A stretch of 64,000 nt of DNA. Source: Tolypothrix sp. NIES-4075 (GTDB lineage: Bacteria; Cyanobacteriota; Cyanobacteriia; Cyanobacteriales; Nostocaceae). A model generated the notes under the pieces. That model did no database searches, was not told the origin of the DNA, and saw only the letters and a program-made list of their open reading frames with translations. Made by a program: the position numbers and the translations under genes. This document shows positions 37,453 through 47,546 of the stretch, in pieces. The DNA lies in assembly GCF_002218085.1 (NCBI RefSeq), contig NZ_BDUC01000006.1:62001-126000 (forward strand), in the 5' to 3' direction. Numbering within the stretch: the first letter of the stretch is position 1; every line of letters starts with the position of its first letter.

Positions 37453-38064
37453 TTAAAACTTTTTCGCAGTTTGAGTATTTATGTCAAACTCAAATCTTTC
37501 TTTGGGGTCAGTTTCGCCATAAATATTAAAAGTAACAGTTGGTTCATCACCTACCGCTTCTACGCTATGAATTGCATCGGGAGTAAAGCTTATAATATCT
37601 CCTGGTTCTAAAGTTATGTCGCCTGTAGTTTCAATTTTATCTGGAAATTCTGCACTAGGGCTGCGTTGCCAACATGTAGTTTTTTCCTGTCCTTTTAATA
37701 CCGCTACTACTCCCCAAGTTCCGTGGTTGTGAATTGATGATTTTATTCCTGGTAAAAATGTTACCACTTGCACTGTTAAAGGAAAACCTAATTCATCATA
37801 CAGTAGTAAAACAGAAGTTCCAGTTTCCGGAGAAGGTTGTAATTTTTGACTTTGCACCCAGTAAGAATTAGTAATCAATCGCCTTACCAACATCCGAATT
37901 TCTGGAAGGCAACTCGATTCGTCGTCAACGTTATTAATAACATCTTCTACCTCAGTTAGAAACCGATACAGGCGATAATTATCTCTTAATAAATCCCATT
38001 CTCTAGCTGATTTACATGCTTGATACTGACCGTCTCCAGTTACAAGCCAATCTTTATTTTTCAT
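37453..38064 (-). CDS. Cupin, cysteine-dioxygenase-like protein
   Basis: About 203 aa. The metal-binding cupin motif is SSIHNHGTWGVVAVLKGQE, with a second histidine in PDAIHSVEAVGD. The layout fits the cysteine dioxygenase type I family. Such cupins are found in cyanobacterial nif clusters. Together with cysK it hints at control of cysteine or thiol level (inference). Start chosen at ATG 38064; an upstream open part of 27 codons overlaps repeat sequence. Confidence 0.85.
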   Translation of the reverse strand: MKNKDWLVTGDGQYQACKSAREWDLLRDNYRLYRFLTEVEDVINNVDDESSCLPEIRMLVRRLITNSYWVQSQKLQPSPETGTSVLLLYDELGFPLTVQVVTFLPGIKSSIHNHGTWGVVAVLKGQEKTTCWQRSPSAEFPDKIETTGDITLEPGDIISFTPDAIHSVEAVGDEPTVTFNIYGETDPKERFEFDINTQTAKKF

Positions 38065-38096
38065 AATTTTCAGTATTTGAAGATAAGTTGTGTTTT

Positions 38097-38114
38097 GTAG
38101 TGAGCGCTTACTAC
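38097..38114. repeat. Short GTAGTGAGCGCTTACTAC palindrome
   Basis: Compact member of the dispersed palindrome family, between the cupin gene and the next gene. Confidence 0.6.
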
Positions 38115-38134
38115 GAAGATAATTACTTAAATAT

Positions 38135-38623
38135 TTATTCTTCATCTTCTTCCGCTGGGCGTGTCAAAATATCAAGTATAAGTCCCCCACCAAATTCTTT
38201 TTTATCATCAACTTCTTTGACTCTGGCACTTATTTCTTTAGCTTGTTCTATTTCTCCCAGCTTTGCTAATACTAATCCAGAAGCGGCGTAAGCGGTTAAA
38301 TACAGCCTAATTGAGGGGTTATCTTTGCGACTAACTAATACTGACTTCAGTTGTTGCCAATCATCAGGTAGATTTTCGTAATTATGAATTTTATTTATAA
38401 CTTTGACTGCCATTTGCAGTGCTAGTAGATAATTATTTTTATAGTAAAAATATCTATATGCGGCGACTAAAACCTCTAGATTATCTTCTGTTTTAGCTAA
38501 AGCTTGCTGCATATACTTTTCTGATTCGGCGGTGTTTTCCCAGCTTTTCGCGGCTAATATCAATAAATTCTTGATGTCTTCTGGAACTTGAAACCATGAA
38601 AACGCTTCTGAGTCAATTATCAT
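38135..38623 (-). CDS. Helical TPR-like hypothetical protein
   Basis: A 162-aa protein (MIIDSEAFSWFQVPEDIKNL) with TPR-like helix pairs (LEVLVAAYRYFYYKNNYLLA, YAASGLVLAKLGEIEQAKEI). It is upstream of the cupin on the same strand. Function unknown; probably a protein-binding factor of the nif-associated set. Confidence 0.78.
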   Translation of the reverse strand: MIIDSEAFSWFQVPEDIKNLLILAAKSWENTAESEKYMQQALAKTEDNLEVLVAAYRYFYYKNNYLLALQMAVKVINKIHNYENLPDDWQQLKSVLVSRKDNPSIRLYLTAYAASGLVLAKLGEIEQAKEISARVKEVDDKKEFGGGLILDILTRPAEEDEE

Positions 38624-38769
38624 AAAAATATCCTTGATGGGGAATGGGTAATTGGTAATGGGTAATTGGTAAAGAAATAGGAAAAAGGAAAATAATTATT
38701 ACTACGTTCCAACTCCCAATTCCTAATGCCCAATTCCCAATTCCCAATTATCTATTACCTATTACCGAT
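38624..38769. repeat. GGTAATGGGTAATTGG / CCCAATTCC repeats
   Basis: GGGTAATTGGTAAT units and complementary CCCAATTCCCAATT units flank a short AT-rich stretch. The spacer can fold; it may end the coxBAC transcript. Confidence 0.6.
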
Positions 38770-39366
38770 TTAAAACAAGGTGAGAATGTACAGCAAGGAG
38801 AAGAGAACAATCCAGATGATGTCTACAAAGTGCCAGTATATTTCTGCCATTTCAATACCAACGTGCTTGGTAGCAGAATAGTGACCGGGACGACGCGATC
38901 GCCACAATACACCTAAAATTAATAACAGTCCTATAAACACGTGTAAACCGTGGAATCCTGTCATTAAATAAAAACAGTTGGAAAATACGTTGGTCGTCAT
39001 GCCGTATCCTAAAGTTAGATACTCAACAACCTGACCAAGTAAGAAAACTGCTCCCATAATTGCAGTGATGGTATACCACCGCTGCATTCCTTTGACATCA
39101 TTCCTTTTAATTGCTGCGTCACCAAAATGAATGACGAAACTACTAGAAACGAGAATGATAGTGTTAATTGTCGGCAATAAAAGTTCAACTTCGGTGTTTT
39201 CTGGGGGCCAAACTTCCGTTATTCCTCGAAAGAACAAATAAGCCGCAAAAAAGCCGCCAAACATTAAAGATTCAGAAGCAAGAAAGGTCAATAATCCTAA
39301 TACTCGCAAATCTTGATGTTCGCTGTGTTCTGCGTGATGTTCTGCATTTGATGTTGCGATCGCCAT
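38770..39366 (-). CDS. coxC: Cytochrome c oxidase subunit III
   Basis: About 198 aa with five membrane segments, e.g. LGLLTFLASESLMFGGFFAA, TINTIILVSSSFVIHFGDAA and LMTGFHGLHVFIGLLLILGV, and the terminal EIYWHFVDIIWIVLF. It stabilises the haem-copper oxidase. ATG at 39366 (MAIATSNAEHHAEHSEHQDL) is preferred to the ATG at 39393. Last gene of the coxBAC set. Confidence 0.95.
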   Translation of the reverse strand: MAIATSNAEHHAEHSEHQDLRVLGLLTFLASESLMFGGFFAAYLFFRGITEVWPPENTEVELLLPTINTIILVSSSFVIHFGDAAIKRNDVKGMQRWYTITAIMGAVFLLGQVVEYLTLGYGMTTNVFSNCFYLMTGFHGLHVFIGLLLILGVLWRSRRPGHYSATKHVGIEMAEIYWHFVDIIWIVLFSLLYILTLF

Positions 39367-39401
39367 ATTGTTGCAGCTTGAATAAATTTCCAAAAAGAAA
39401 T

Positions 39402-39430
39402 CGTAATAAGCGCTATAAGCGCTTACTACG
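39402..39430. repeat. AAGCGCTATAAGCGCTTACTAC repeat between coxA and coxC
   Basis: Member of the GTAGTGAGCGCT palindrome family within the coxA-coxC spacer (39367-39436). Confidence 0.55.
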
Positions 39431-39436
39431 AACTAA

Positions 39437-41125
39437 CTAAGCACTAACTTCCGTCGCACCAGATGGCGGCACAGCGCTATGATTATCGATGCCGTAGTCG
39501 TAGGGACCGTGAGTGACAACGGGCAATACTTCCCAGTTTTCAACTATTGGTGGTGAACTGGTTGTCCATTCTAAAGTCAAAGCTTGCCAAGGATTATCAC
39601 CGGCTTTTTGTCCAGCAATCCAACTCCAAATGACGTTGATGGTGAAGGGAATCACTGAAGCTGCCAATATAAAAGAACCAACAGTACAAATCTGATTCAG
39701 GCTGATAAATTGTGGATCGTACATGGCAACTCTTCGAGGCATTCCTTGCAAACCCAACTCGTGCATCGGCAAGAATGTCAGATTAGTGCCAATGAAGGTG
39801 AGAACGAAGTGAATGCGACCCCAAGTTTCATTCATCATCCGTCCGGTCATTTTCGGGAACCAATGGTAAATGCCAGCGTAAATACCGAATACAGAGCCAC
39901 CAAATAATACATAGTGAAAGTGCGCCACTACATAATATGTGTCGTGTACGTGAACATCAAAAGGGGCTGTTCCCATCGTCACACCGCTTAAGCCACCCAT
40001 GACAAACATGGATAGCAAGCCAATGGCGAATAGCATGGCGCTGGTGAAGCGGATTTTACCACCCCAAAGGGTAGCAACCCAGCCGAAAATCTTCACGCCG
40101 GTGGGAACAGCCACGATCAGGGTGGAGATGGTGAAGAACATCCGCATCCAACCGGGTGTACCGCTGGTAAACATGTGGTGTACCCAGACGAACAAACCGA
40201 CAACGCAGATGGCTACGCTGGAATAGGCGATCGCCTTATAACCAAAAATCGGTTTGCGGGCATGTACGGGTATCACTTCGGACATAATGCCGAAGATAGG
40301 CAGAATCATCAAATAAACTGCCGGGTGCGAATAAAACCAGAATAAGTGTTGGTAAATTACCACATTACCGCCAGCATCTGGTTTAAAGAAGGAAGTACCA
40401 AAGTTGATATCAAACAACAACAGCACTAAACCTGCCGCTAACACGGGTGTCGAAAGAAGCGCCAAAATAGCGGTTGCTAAAGTTGCCCAACAAAATAAGG
40501 GAACTTGATCCCATCTCATGCTGGGGACTTTCATCTTCAAGATGGTGATGACAAAGTTCACCGAACCCAAAATTGAGGAAGTTCCCACCAAGACGATCGC
40601 TAAAATCCACATCGATTGTGCGGTGTTAGCGGTAACTAAACTTAATGGTGGGTAAGCAGTCCAGCCAGATTGCGATCCACCAAAAAAGAAACTACCGAGA
40701 ATTAATGCACCTGCTGGTGGATTTAACCAAAAGGCGATCGCATTCAACTTCGGGAAAGCCATATCTCTAGCACCAACCATCAACGGCACCAGATAATTAC
40801 CAAATCCCCCAATTGCACTCGGTACAATCCACAGAAAAATCATGATTGTTCCATGATTCGTCATGAAAGCGTTGTACAAATTCGGGTCAAGCAGGTCTGC
40901 ATCCGGTGTCGCTAATTCTGCACGCATAGCAACAGCCATCAGTCCCCCAATGAGATAGAAGACAAATGCTGTAACTAGATATTGGATGCCAATAACTTTA
41001 TGGTCAACATTAAATGTGAAGTAGTCATACCATTTCCACGCTTGAGGATGGATCGTATGCTCACTCACCAATTGAGTTTTATCGTCTTCGTGTGGAGTAT
41101 TCGGTGGAAATTCTACTTGCGTCAT
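39437..41125 (-). CDS. coxA: Cytochrome c oxidase subunit I
   Basis: A 562-aa haem-copper oxidase core with about twelve membrane segments. Copper and haem ligands are in FWFYSHPAVYLMILP, FVWVHHMFTSG and HDTYYVVAHFHYVLFG; the first haem ligand is in TNHGTIMIFLWIVP. This is an aa3-type enzyme. Being next to fdxB and cnfR, it is most likely a heterocyst oxidase (Cox2/Cox3 type) that consumes oxygen to protect nitrogenase. Confidence 0.97.
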   Translation of the reverse strand: MTQVEFPPNTPHEDDKTQLVSEHTIHPQAWKWYDYFTFNVDHKVIGIQYLVTAFVFYLIGGLMAVAMRAELATPDADLLDPNLYNAFMTNHGTIMIFLWIVPSAIGGFGNYLVPLMVGARDMAFPKLNAIAFWLNPPAGALILGSFFFGGSQSGWTAYPPLSLVTANTAQSMWILAIVLVGTSSILGSVNFVITILKMKVPSMRWDQVPLFCWATLATAILALLSTPVLAAGLVLLLFDINFGTSFFKPDAGGNVVIYQHLFWFYSHPAVYLMILPIFGIMSEVIPVHARKPIFGYKAIAYSSVAICVVGLFVWVHHMFTSGTPGWMRMFFTISTLIVAVPTGVKIFGWVATLWGGKIRFTSAMLFAIGLLSMFVMGGLSGVTMGTAPFDVHVHDTYYVVAHFHYVLFGGSVFGIYAGIYHWFPKMTGRMMNETWGRIHFVLTFIGTNLTFLPMHELGLQGMPRRVAMYDPQFISLNQICTVGSFILAASVIPFTINVIWSWIAGQKAGDNPWQALTLEWTTSSPPIVENWEVLPVVTHGPYDYGIDNHSAVPPSGATEVSA

Positions 41126-41324
41126 ATTTTTTCCTTTGTTGGTTGTTAGTTGTTAGTTGTTGGTTTTTCTACGAAGTAAGTGAGCGAAATTAAACCCGTA
41201 GTGAGCGGTTTACCGCTCATATCTTCGGTTTTAAGGGCTGAAGCGCGGAGCTTTCCCGTAGAATAGCCCTTACTACATTTAGGATCGTTTATTTATGCCC
41301 ATGTACTTAACCACTAACCACTAA
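41126..41324. repeat. coxB-coxA spacer with palindromic repeats
   Basis: TTGTTAGTTGTTAG units, then GTAGTGAGCGGTTTACCGCTC and a decayed GGGCTGAAGCGC...CCCTTACTAC palindrome. No gene. Confidence 0.6.
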
Positions 41325-42332
41325 CTAATGACTCATAGACTCTAGAGTTGCTGAACTAATCCCCATATCATGAGCGTAGGGAGCAAGAAACTCTGAAGTT
41401 GATAACTCAGCTGGTTTGACTGCAACAGCTTGATTGAGTTCTTGGTTTTGAGCAATTTTGTTTTCTGTCAGCCAGCTATCATACTCTTCTGGTGTTTCCA
41501 CAATTACAGAAGATCGCATTGAACCGTGATAACCACCGCATAATTCTGTACAAACTATCGGGTATGTACCCGTTTTAGTAGCGACAAATCGCAATTGAGT
41601 AGGGATACCGGGAATTGCGTCTTGCTTCAATCTAAATTGCGGTACCCAGAATGAGTGAATTACATCTGTTGCGGACAAGTTGATTTGGACATCAGCACCA
41701 ACTGGGACGTGTAATTCTCCAGAATTAACACCACTTTCAGGATAGTTAAATATCCAAGCAAACTGCATCCCGGTGACATCAACAACTAAGTCGGCAACTT
41801 TGCCTTGTTCTTGGGGAGTTCCCCCAATACCTATTTTCCGCGCACCTGCTGGGGGTACTGGTACTTCCAAGTCCGAAGTTGAGGCATCACTCAATGTAGC
41901 TGCGAGTGCGGTTCCTGGCATTTGAGCAACATGAGATGGAGAATGGCTATGAGCCATCATATGTCCGGGTGCTTCAATTCCACCCATGCGCGTAAAAACA
42001 TCAACACTGTATATTCCCAAGCAAAGGACAATGATTGATGGAATTGCCGTCCAAAAAACTTCTAAAGGAAGATTACCCTCAATATGGACACCATCCGTAT
42101 CATCTCCCTTACGGCGACGATATTTAACTACAAAAATTAAGATGGTTCCTTCTACTATCAAAAACAGAGCGATCGCAATGCTGAACATGATGTTGAAAAA
42201 CCCGTCCACCAAAGGCGCTTGTGCTGAAGCTTGCACCGGCAGTAAACTATGGTTTTGACCAAGCCAGATGCTTAAAACTGTGACGAATGCCCCAGCAACT
42301 AAAGTTAATAATGAAACAGGAATTTCTTGCAT
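41325..42332 (-). CDS. coxB: Cytochrome c oxidase subunit II
   Basis: A 335-aa protein with two N-terminal membrane segments (LLTLVAGAFVTVLSIWLGQ and FNIMFSIAIALFLIVEGTIL) and a cupredoxin domain. The CuA site is seen in CTELCGGYHGSM with the upstream VIHSFWVP histidine. A His/Ser-rich insertion (GHMMAHSHSPSHVAQMPGTA) precedes the copper domain. First gene of coxBAC. Confidence 0.96.
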   Translation of the reverse strand: MQEIPVSLLTLVAGAFVTVLSIWLGQNHSLLPVQASAQAPLVDGFFNIMFSIAIALFLIVEGTILIFVVKYRRRKGDDTDGVHIEGNLPLEVFWTAIPSIIVLCLGIYSVDVFTRMGGIEAPGHMMAHSHSPSHVAQMPGTALAATLSDASTSDLEVPVPPAGARKIGIGGTPQEQGKVADLVVDVTGMQFAWIFNYPESGVNSGELHVPVGADVQINLSATDVIHSFWVPQFRLKQDAIPGIPTQLRFVATKTGTYPIVCTELCGGYHGSMRSSVIVETPEEYDSWLTENKIAQNQELNQAVAVKPAELSTSEFLAPYAHDMGISSATLESMSH

Positions 42333-43048
42333 ACATACCTGCTGTGTACAACATCGTTAAAGGTGTGATTTTCTTTCTTTTTACCCCAGGATTCATATCC
42401 TGTATTGATGTATATCCTTAGGCAGGAAAGAGAATAGTTTTCTCGCTTGTGAAAGCATCACAACAAGCATATTTTTTTGCTTTCACCCATATATTTTCTC
42501 TGTTTCTTCTAGAGAATCAGGAAAAAATCACTATATTTTTTAATATCTTTTGTTCGCAAAGCTACAACAAAAATTTTGCTTATAGTTCACTACAAGCATT
42601 CAGAAATAAACTCTCAGCCAAAAAGTAAAAAAAAGAAGGATGAAGTTAAACTACCGAATCAATTCACTCAATCGTACAGATTTATTGTTTTCATCCTTTT
42701 ACCTTTCTTACCACTGATCTAGGCTATATTAGCAGCAAGTTTAAGTTTGTTAGTAGCTGACATTTTCCGATTTCTGGATTGTTCTACTGCTAACTTTTTG
42801 CCTAGCAATAAATATCCAGCATTCCCGTCTAACGCCGATACTAACAGCGCTGAGTGCGGCGTTGTGCGTACTAAGCTTGGCTTGTCTACGACATGCAAGG
42901 AGCGTTCGCAGGCTAAGAAATTTCAAGCCCACTTACGTGGGCTTTATTCATAGAGCCAGCGGCTTTAGCCTGAGGGTGAAGTCGTGCATGATGTAAGGTT
43001 TGACAAGCGCGTTTTCCGGAAATATCGCTCTTTTAAGGAGCAGAAACC
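42333..43048. other. 716-bp gap between fdxB and coxB, no gene accepted
   Basis: Should contain the coxBAC promoter near 42340-42700. A palindrome AAGCCCAC/GTGGGCTT lies at 42925-42944 beside sequence resembling dispersed Nostoc repeats (GGAGCGTTCGCAGGCTAAGA). TCCGGA occurs at 43015-43020. Short ORFs here are repeat-derived. Confidence 0.5.
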
Positions 43049-43342
43049 TTAATTTACTAAGGCAACATGGGTGTAGCAATTCTTTGGACAAATTCTTGCA
43101 CAAGCCTCACAACCAACACAGTTTTCTGGATTAGCCACTGTCATTATTTTCCGTTCGATTTCATCATCATCTTCATCTTCTACAAGTTCGCCTTCTTCGT
43201 TTAGCGCTGCCAAAGATAGTACATTATGCCCGCAAATTTTAAAGCATCTGCCACAGCCAATGCACTTTTCTTGATTGATATCTTGAGCAAATTTAGGTGT
43301 CCAAGTTTTACCGCCAAATGTCAAGCCTGTTAGTTGTGCCAT
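43049..43342 (-). CDS. fdxB: Ferredoxin III, nif-specific (two [4Fe-4S] clusters)
   Basis: A 97-aa protein starting MAQLTGLTFGGKTWTPKFAQ. The first cluster motif is CIGCGRCFKICG and the second CVGCEACARICPKNC. An acidic loop (EDEDDDE) separates them. This matches the nif-specific ferredoxin III group. It may donate electrons to NifB or nitrogenase. GAGGTAG lies upstream of the ATG. It is divergent from cnfR. Confidence 0.94.
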   Translation of the reverse strand: MAQLTGLTFGGKTWTPKFAQDINQEKCIGCGRCFKICGHNVLSLAALNEEGELVEDEDDDEIERKIMTVANPENCVGCEACARICPKNCYTHVALVN

Positions 43343-44990
43343 GAATCTACCTCAGCAATTTTGCTTACTAATCTATCTGAACTCTTATTCTCATCCTAAC
43401 TTAATCTTAATTAGCTGGCTTTATTATTCACAAATGATTATTTCATCTATTAGTTTTTGATGACTTTCACTTAAATTTTTGACTGATTGAAGTGATTTTA
43501 ATTTTTTTTAATGAAAATAATTGCTAATAATTTAAATTAAAATTTGACCGATTCTATGCTTATATCGCCTGTTTATGCCGATTTCAGGTGAGAGGCAAAG
43601 TTTTTGCTAAAAGTCGATTGCTGATAAATCAAATTATTTATTGACTGGCAAATACAAAGAAATAACTGATGTTTAGCTTGGCAGTTTTTGGTAAAATTTT
43701 ACTGACTGATGATAGTTGTTTTATAGAAAGATTCGTTACCAAATAAAAAGAATAAATAGTGTTTTTATATACGAAATTGCTTTTTTATTGGTTTAAGTAT
43801 GTCCTGAATCTATATTTGACCAAGCCCGTTGGGGCGGGGTGTAGGGTGTGGGGTATAGGGGAAGAGATAGCTCCAATAACTAGTGGGTCACAAGCCCCGT
43901 TCTTGCAATAGCGATCGCATTGGTTGGGGAATCACACGCCTCCACCAATGCCGTCTTCTCCCCTAAACCTGCAACCCTGTTCTTGACTTTTCCCATTGAG
44001 TCCCAAAAAGCTTACTCATAAAGGATTCGGGATAAAGCGTGGAACTGTTGCAGTTGACTTATCTACATCGTACCCAAGCTTTAGCCCCAGCAATTGAAAT
44101 TCGCGCATCCCCTTCAACTCCTTTTATAATCCTTATTTGATAAAGCTTTGAATCGCAACTAAGTAGGTTGGCGTTAAAAATTGTCGTTATGACAAGGCAG
44201 CTATGCTGAGGGCAGCTATGCTGAAGGGAAGAGGTTTTTGGACAACTTTACTTTTCGTTACATACTTCGGTTTTTTTGTGCCTTTCTACTTAAGCGCTTA
44301 ACTAACTGTTAACAGCTTGGGTTGTTTGGGTTTCACAAACACTCAGCACTTACGCACTCTCTACGAATTCTTCTCTGCCGGACGCTGCGCGTTGGCTTTG
44401 CCGACGCACCAGAAGGCGTTCTTGGCTCCATATTGGGCAAACTAAATGATGTGAAATTTACTTTTTAAGCGATCGCCTACATAACTAAATACAAGCTCAA
44501 TATCACGTTTTTGATTATTTTCATCAATTCAACACATTTATTTTGTCATTAATAACTGTATTTTTACTAACAAAATAATTATTAAATTCAAATATTAATA
44601 ATATTAATAAGCCCAATCAAATCTATCACCTAAATGCTAAATGTTCGTCAATAACAATTATAATTTTTTATTATGTTCAAGAAGCAAATATTTATATATA
44701 TCAGATGATGTAAGATATTAAAAAATATTTATTACCTCATTGTGAACAACGTTATCTTAATATTCGTGAAATATCTCTGGAATAAATAAGTAATATTAGG
44801 CTTTAGTTAAAAGCGTTTATAGCATTCAGAGAAATGCAAAGTACTGAATATGGATGTTTCTTGATTAATTTGGCAAGAAAATAATATTCTTGCGACCGAA
44901 ATATTGTGGTGGTGAGTATTAAAGAAAGTAAATACATCCGTTCTTAGACTTGAGCCAGATATCGAGAGCGAGTAGAGTGGCAATTGCCGT
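43343..44990. promoter_or_regulatory. 1.65-kb divergent region between fdxB and cnfR
   Basis: No gene is recognised. The outer parts are very AT-rich; the middle (43815-44420) is richer in GC and holds repeat scraps (GGGGCGGGGTGTAGGG, GGCAGCTATGCTGA twice, GGACGCTGCGCGTTGGC). It must carry the promoters of fdxB and cnfR. No perfect NtcA box was found by eye. Confidence 0.5.
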
Positions 44991-46583
44991 ATGCCTTATA
45001 CAATTCCTAACAACAGTTGCGTTGGATGTGATAACTGCCGTCCTCAATGTCCTACAGGTGCGATCAAAATAGAGAACGATGAATATTGGATCGACCCTTG
45101 TCTTTGTAACAATTGCGAAGGTTATTACCCTGAACCCCAATGTGTAATTGCCTGTCCCACAAAGTCACCGATTCCTTGGCAAGCGAAAAAGGGAAGATGC
45201 AAAGTTGAACCTAGAGATGCCACAAGTTCGGATTTATTTGCCAACGGTAAGAGTAATCCGTTTGCATCAGCGATCGTCATTTGGGAAGCTTGCAACGTGT
45301 TGGCACAACGAACATCTTTACCTTGGCAAATCGATGAACAAGGTTTCTTGTGTTATGGCAGACAAGTTAACCAAGGTAGGGGAGCGATCGCATTTCACAT
45401 TACCGATCCATTTAAAGTAAGCGATTGTGCAACAGAGTTACAAGCAATTGAAGCACTTGATATCAGAGCTGCTTGCATCCATTTAATTTTTGCTGCTTAT
45501 GCTACAGCTTCCGAGCAACCTTGGGAGCAAGAGTTTGCGATCGACGATCGCCAAATCGAGAAATATTTAGGATTAGAGAAACGCAAAGACTTGAGTAAAA
45601 ACGCCAAACTCGCTCTGATGAAAAATATTGTACTGCAAGCTTGCTCGCTGATTGCCACCATTGACTGGCCCCAACAAGGTCGAATTAAAGGCTTTTCAGT
45701 TACAGGCAGTCGCTTGTGGCACATAGTAGACATTCAGCACTATTTTCAAGAAGATAATCTTGGGTGTAAATATTTAGTTGGGCTAACTTTTAAAGTCAAA
45801 GCCGGCATTTGGACGCGGTATTTCTTAAATAAACAAGGATGCAAAGACCGAACTGCATTTTATCAATATCGCAGTCTGCCCAAATCTTTGTTAAGCACAA
45901 TTATGAGCATTTGGCAACAACATGAAGGTGCAGCGCGATTAATGCTATGGCTGCTATTTAAAACTAAAATGGGCACTTCCCAACGCATCACCGTTCCCAC
46001 CTTGCTGAAAGTTGCTTACGGTGAGGAAAAAGTGAACCACGCAACCAGACATAAAGAAGAACGCAAGCGACTGCTGCGAACCTTTGAAAGCGATTTGGAA
46101 ATTCTCCATCATTATGGAATCAAAGCAGTTTTCGACCCGATTACCTATCCACCAGAAATTCAACCTTTGTGGGCAAAGTTAATTGATATTCCCGAAGATC
46201 CAGAAGAAGCATTAGAATTTTGGACTACTGACGGTAGTGCTGACACTCGCTTGACAGACACAAGTCCCCGTGGGAAGTGGAATTTGCTGATGAACGCTCG
46301 AATTTTGTCCTTTGAACTACCACCAGAATGGGAACAGCAAATGCCAAAATCTCAGAAAAATCAGCGACAAACTGTTGCCAGAACTAGAAAAAAGATAAAA
46401 ACCACCGGCGATTTGCTTGGGGAACAGATTTTACAAGCGCGAAAAAATCTGAATCTCTCTCAAAGAGAATTAGCAAAGTTGACAGGTAAAAGCCAAAGTT
46501 GGATTCGAGATGTCGAAAATGGTCGCTTGAAAGCGAAGTCACAAGACCAAGCGGTGTTAAGGAAAGTGTTGAATATGGCGTAA
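44991..46583 (+). CDS. cnfR: CnfR (PatB), ferredoxin-like transcriptional activator of nif genes
   Basis: A 530-aa protein. The N-terminal ferredoxin domain has CVGCDNCRPQCP and CLCNNCEGYYPEPQC-VIACP motifs for oxygen-sensitive clusters. A long middle region without a known domain follows. The C-terminus is an XRE-type helix-turn-helix (ARKNLNLSQRELAKLTGKSQ, then SWIRDVENGR). This is the architecture of CnfR/PatB, needed for nif expression under low oxygen and for full heterocyst function. It stands next to fdxB, as in other nitrogen-fixing cyanobacteria. Confidence 0.94.
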   Translation: MPYTIPNNSCVGCDNCRPQCPTGAIKIENDEYWIDPCLCNNCEGYYPEPQCVIACPTKSPIPWQAKKGRCKVEPRDATSSDLFANGKSNPFASAIVIWEACNVLAQRTSLPWQIDEQGFLCYGRQVNQGRGAIAFHITDPFKVSDCATELQAIEALDIRAACIHLIFAAYATASEQPWEQEFAIDDRQIEKYLGLEKRKDLSKNAKLALMKNIVLQACSLIATIDWPQQGRIKGFSVTGSRLWHIVDIQHYFQEDNLGCKYLVGLTFKVKAGIWTRYFLNKQGCKDRTAFYQYRSLPKSLLSTIMSIWQQHEGAARLMLWLLFKTKMGTSQRITVPTLLKVAYGEEKVNHATRHKEERKRLLRTFESDLEILHHYGIKAVFDPITYPPEIQPLWAKLIDIPEDPEEALEFWTTDGSADTRLTDTSPRGKWNLLMNARILSFELPPEWEQQMPKSQKNQRQTVARTRKKIKTTGDLLGEQILQARKNLNLSQRELAKLTGKSQSWIRDVENGRLKAKSQDQAVLRKVLNMA

Positions 46584-46681
46584 TAGCTGTGTGGAGATGC
46601 GATACTTAGTGTCTCGATGCAGCTATAATGGTTTCTCGTCCAATCACATTACATCATCAGAACTTTTGTCAGCAGAATAAG

Positions 46682-47110
46682 TTATCTGCTTGTAGACGAA
46701 ACATTATTCAAGCGATCGCGAATTGCCGTTAATTGTTCTTGGTTATTCACTGGCGATCGCGGTGCTGGCAATTCTGTATTGGGCCAATTGAGTAAATCAT
46801 TACACGGACATAATTCAGGTGGCATTCCCATATTTCGCAGGGGTACTGGCATTGTACAACGAGAACAATGACTCATTACCCAACCGGGTGTCAACAACTC
46901 GGCAATAGTTTCTTGCGTACCTTCTAAGTAACAATCGCCTGTTTCTGGTGAGATAATTTGCTGCCATGTCGTTTCAAATTCCTCACTGTAGCGATCGCCT
47001 TGAATTACTGGTTGCGGCAACAGACTTGCCGAACCATTATTTGTCATCACCTTTTTGCCTAACTGAAACCAGTAGGCGAGGTATTGTTTTACTTCGTGTT
47101 TGGTTGCCAT
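46682..47110 (-). CDS. Hypothetical protein with cysteine pairs
   Basis: A 142-aa protein: KHEVKQYLAYWFQLGKKVM, then ETTWQQIISPETGDCYLEGT, and a possible zinc site from CSRC and CPC. It seems a cyanobacterial conserved protein. It faces cnfR with a gap of 98 bp. No function can be given. Confidence 0.75.
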   Translation of the reverse strand: MATKHEVKQYLAYWFQLGKKVMTNNGSASLLPQPVIQGDRYSEEFETTWQQIISPETGDCYLEGTQETIAELLTPGWVMSHCSRCTMPVPLRNMGMPPELCPCNDLLNWPNTELPAPRSPVNNQEQLTAIRDRLNNVSSTSR

Positions 47111-47202
47111 ACCATAATATTACAGCAATTTTCCCTCTTGATACATCTCGATTTGTGCCGTATCGCCAGAGATAAGTGGGTTTTCACCCGCATTTTAGTT
47201 TA

Positions 47203-47371
47203 GCGCTGCCGCCTGGATAATGAGATTGGTGCAATCCTGCGAGCTCAGTTGGATGCTGAAAAAGCTGCTGATCGTCCGGTTCGATTAGTGCGATCGCGCT
47301 GCTTTGCGCCAAAGCTGCTAAGTTACTATGCGCGGGAACTGGTAAAACGATTAAATGATTACACTACTTAA
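47203..47371 (+). pseudogene. Possible 3' remnant of an unknown gene
   Basis: A 55-codon open stretch (LDNEIGAILRAQLDAEKAAD, then a KLLSYYARELVKRLND end) reads like normal protein but has a stop just upstream and no start. It may be the tail of a lost gene. No family recognised. Confidence 0.3.
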
Positions 47372-47546
47372 AAAGTACACCACAAGCAGACCTAGAGCTT
47401 ACCACGTGATTTTGTACTAAGCAAAAAATAAAGCAATAGACATCAAGTCCTATAGATGGAAGCTGTTAAATAGCTTTTACAGACAAGCTTTAACTGCAAA
47501 GTTCTAAAGTAAAAATAGGCTCTTTACAAACTGTCACTTAAAATAG

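Noticed and set aside
42747..42953. Short ORFs between fdxB and coxB
   Set aside because: Both strands are open over dispersed-repeat DNA; no conserved protein feature.
43015..43020. TCCGGA (DIF-like) upstream of coxB
   Set aside because: It is about 680 bp from coxB, and no fair -10 element follows at 17-19 bases on the minus strand. The same hexamer occurs by chance in several coding regions.
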